A stretch of 6,825 bases of DNA from Nitrospinota bacterium (GTDB lineage Bacteria; Nitrospirota; Nitrospiria; Nitrospirales; UBA8639), in contig JADFRB010000106.1 in the NCBI GenBank assembly GCA_022561525.1, positions 1-6,825 of the forward strand. The letters run 5' to 3'. Of this stretch, positions 4,920 through 6,825 are shown piece by piece; position 1 is the stretch's first letter; each line of letters starts with the position of its first letter. Both the position numbers and the translations under genes were made by a program. The notes under the pieces are model-generated. The model searched no databases, was not told where the DNA came from, and worked only from the letters and a program-made list of their open reading frames with translations.

Positions 4920-6825
4920 ACGGCCGTAAAGAGCCACATTCGCATGAGGGAAAGCAGCTTTTCCAAATCCAGAGGCTTGGTTAAATAATCGTTGGCACCC
5001 GCTTCAATACATTTCACCTGGTCTTCCGGCATCGCCTTTGCGGTGAGAGCAATGATGGGGAGCATTTCCCACCGTTTCTCCATACGAATGCGGCGCATGG
5101 TTTCGAACCCATCCATCACCGGCATCATGATATCCATGATCACAAGCTCAATGTCTGGTTCACTGTCTAATTTTTCGAGGGCCAGGTGCCCATTGTCAGC
5201 GATGACCACGTTCATGCCTTCTTTCCGCAGCATTTTTGAAAGCGCAAAGGTGTTGCGCATGTCATCATCCACCAGCAACACGGTTCGATCTCTCAGCATC
5301 TGCTCAGCATCGTGGAAAACCCTGGTGACATCTTGGTGGGTGGCAGGAAGAGACGATTCCACGCGATGGAGAAAGAGGGAAATCTCGTCAAGCAGGCGTT
5401 CTGGGGAATCGGCTCCTTTGATCACAATGCTGGATGCAAATTCACGCAATTGTTGGTCTTCTTCGCGGGTTAAATCTTTGGCGGTGTAGACAATCACCGG
5501 AGGCATGGTAATCGACGCATCCTCACTGATCGTACGCAGTAGTTCAAACCCCGACATATCGGGTAAGTGCAAATCAAGGATGACACAGTCCACCTTCATC
5601 GCCCGAAGGATGTCGTACGCTTCTTGACCGGTGGCGCTCACGGTGACGTCAATGCCTTTACTCTGAATGAGCTGAGTCATGGCCTTTCGGCTGGCCGCAT
5701 CATCTTCAACTACGAGCAGGTTCTTAATCTCTGCCCTGAGCAGCATTTCGATTTTGGTAAAAGCCCCATCGATATCCTCGGAACTGACAGGTTTGGTCAG
5801 GTGCCCTACGGCACCCCTTTCAAGGAAGTCCGACAGGTCACCACGACCAGAAAGAATATGCACGGGAATGTGGCTTGTGTCGGGGCGGGATTTCAATTGA
5901 TTCAGGACGTGTTGTCCGTCGATATCGGGAAGCCCGAGGTCTAAAATAATCGCACTTGGCTTGAAGGCCATAGCCAGCTGCACGCCACTCGTTCCATCTC
6001 CTGCTGCCAAACATTTGTAGCCCTTTTTTCGAGTGATCTCCATCAAGATCTTGGCAAAGTGGATGTCGTCTTCAATGATGAGCGTGGATTTTACCCCTTC
6101 ATGAATCTCGTCACGGTCATCGGGAAGAAACGGTACGAGGGAGAGTGCATGACCACAGTCCTGAGTCTGAGCAGCACCTACAATAGCGTTCTGGTTCATT
6201 GCAGGGGAGGAAGATCTTGAGTACGGTGGTTTTGAAGAACCGTACTCAGCCGCAACCATTCGGGGTTCAACTGGCAAAAAGAGGGTAAAGGTGCTGCCTT
6301 CCCCTTGCCGGCTTTGCAGTTGGATTTCCCCACCCAGGAGTCGAGTCAGTTCTCGGGAAATGGTGAGACCGAGACCCGTACCCCCAAAGTTCCGACAGGT
6401 AGACCCATCAGCCTGTTGAAACGCTCCAAAAATGGCCTTCTGTTTCTCTTCCGGGATGCCAATGCCGGTATCCGTAACCGAGAAAGCCACGACCTTTCCG
6501 TGGACCAATCCGTCTTGGTGGAATTGCACTTCGGTGTCTGGAACATGAACCCTGACTGTTACCGCACCGGTACGCGTAAATTTAAAGGCATTGGAAAGAA
6601 AGTTTTTAAGAATCTGCTCCGTTCTCTGCCCGTCCGTTTGCATCGTGGGCGGCATACCTGAATCAATCTCCATCTCGAATGCAATTCCCTTGTCTTGGGC
6701 AACCGGATTGAATTGCCGTTGCAGGCCACTGAGAAATTCGGTGAGGTCGACGTCCTCCATGTGGATATGCATGTGCCCGGCTTCGACCTTTGAAAGATCC
6801 AGAATGTCATTGATCAGGGTCAACA
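4916..6825 (-). CDS. Hybrid histidine kinase, C-terminal part: (HisKA)-HATPase-REC-REC-REC, 5' end outside window
   Basis: Only the last 635 or so codons are visible. Counting from the codon at 6823, residues 1-16 (LINDILDLSKVEAG) are the end of the HisKA dimerisation helices, so the phospho-histidine and any sensor region lie off the right edge. The HATPase has N-box N74/N78, DTGIGI at 118-123 and GGTGLGL at 147-153. A Ser-rich linker (about 187-243) leads to REC1 (about 245-360; D295, K344), REC2 (about 367-485; D417, K469) and REC3 (about 514-630; D564, K616). REC2 has Lys-Gly where Lys-Pro is usual. All phospho-acceptor Asp residues are kept. This triple-REC tail is known from large hybrid kinases that often carry HAMP repeats or GAF domains upstream, but that part cannot be seen. 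A TTG at 6823 is not a real start because the frame stays open to the edge. It is the first visible operon gene, and its stop overlaps the cheR ATG. Confidence 0.93.
   Translation of the reverse strand, partial: LTLINDILDLSKVEAGHMHIHMEDVDLTEFLSGLQRQFNPVAQDKGIAFEMEIDSGMPPTMQTDGQRTEQILKNFLSNAFKFTRTGAVTVRVHVPDTEVQFHQDGLVHGKVVAFSVTDTGIGIPEEKQKAIFGAFQQADGSTCRNFGGTGLGLTISRELTRLLGGEIQLQSRQGEGSTFTLFLPVEPRMVAAEYGSSKPPYSRSSSPAMNQNAIVGAAQTQDCGHALSLVPFLPDDRDEIHEGVKSTLIIEDDIHFAKILMEITRKKGYKCLAAGDGTSGVQLAMAFKPSAIILDLGLPDIDGQHVLNQLKSRPDTSHIPVHILSGRGDLSDFLERGAVGHLTKPVSSEDIDGAFTKIEMLLRAEIKNLLVVEDDAASRKAMTQLIQSKGIDVTVSATGQEAYDILRAMKVDCVILDLHLPDMSGFELLRTISEDASITMPPVIVYTAKDLTREEDQQLREFASSIVIKGADSPERLLDEISLFLHRVESSLPATHQDVTRVFHDAEQMLRDRTVLLVDDDMRNTFALSKMLRKEGMNVVIADNGHLALEKLDSEPDIELVIMDIMMPVMDGFETMRRIRMEKRWEMLPIIALTAKAMPEDQVKCIEAGANDYLTKPLDLEKLLSLMRMWLFTAV

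Noticed and set aside
4992..6661. Plus-strand open frames antisense to the upstream kinase (for example 4992-5489, 5567-5944 and 6305-6661)
   Set aside because: The minus strand encodes HATPase and three receiver domains with all key residues, so these are shadows.
6821..6823. TTG as the start codon of the upstream kinase
   Set aside because: The frame is open to the window edge, and the residues here are the middle of the HisKA domain, so the gene continues to the right.

Overview
The window is a stretch of bacterial chromosome with moderate G+C (roughly half). Protein-coding content is almost entirely on the minus strand. It reads as a free-living environmental bacterium rich in two-component signalling. 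The style of the hybrid kinases, with several receiver domains in series and REC/HATPase wording familiar from Nitrospira-type genomes, suggests a member of the Nitrospirota. That assignment is recollection-based and tentative, because no taxonomic marker gene is present.

Layout from left to right. Positions 1-327 (minus) hold the N-terminal 109 codons of a UDP-glucose 6-dehydrogenase, cut by the window edge. Positions 328-605 are a non-coding gap with a good sigma70-type promoter (TTGACA-18-TAGAAT) firing rightward into an intact tRNA-Gly(GCC) at 606-680. Positions 681-854 are non-coding and contain a degenerate tRNA-like fragment on the minus strand and a pair of mutually exclusive hairpins. 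From 855 to the right edge there is one compact minus-strand operon, transcribed right to left: a hybrid histidine kinase with three C-terminal receivers (5' end outside the window), cheR, a receiver-less cheB, and a second, soluble hybrid kinase (REC-PAS-HisKA-HATPase-REC-REC).

In the operon, kinase 1 and cheR overlap by ATGA, and so do cheB and kinase 2. A 43-nt gap separates cheR from cheB. No chemoreceptor, CheA, CheW or HPt gene is visible. The methyltransferase/methylesterase pair therefore probably tunes a non-flagellar signalling system, in which the upstream kinase may feed the N-terminal receiver of the downstream kinase. This is inference from gene order.

The most unusual feature is at 1064-1157. 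Two arrays of CGTGANN heptamers in inverted orientation, able to form a long imperfect hairpin, sit in frame inside the last receiver domain of the second kinase and add roughly 25 residues between alpha-3 and beta-4. This looks like a dispersed palindromic repeat that landed in a coding region and was tolerated.
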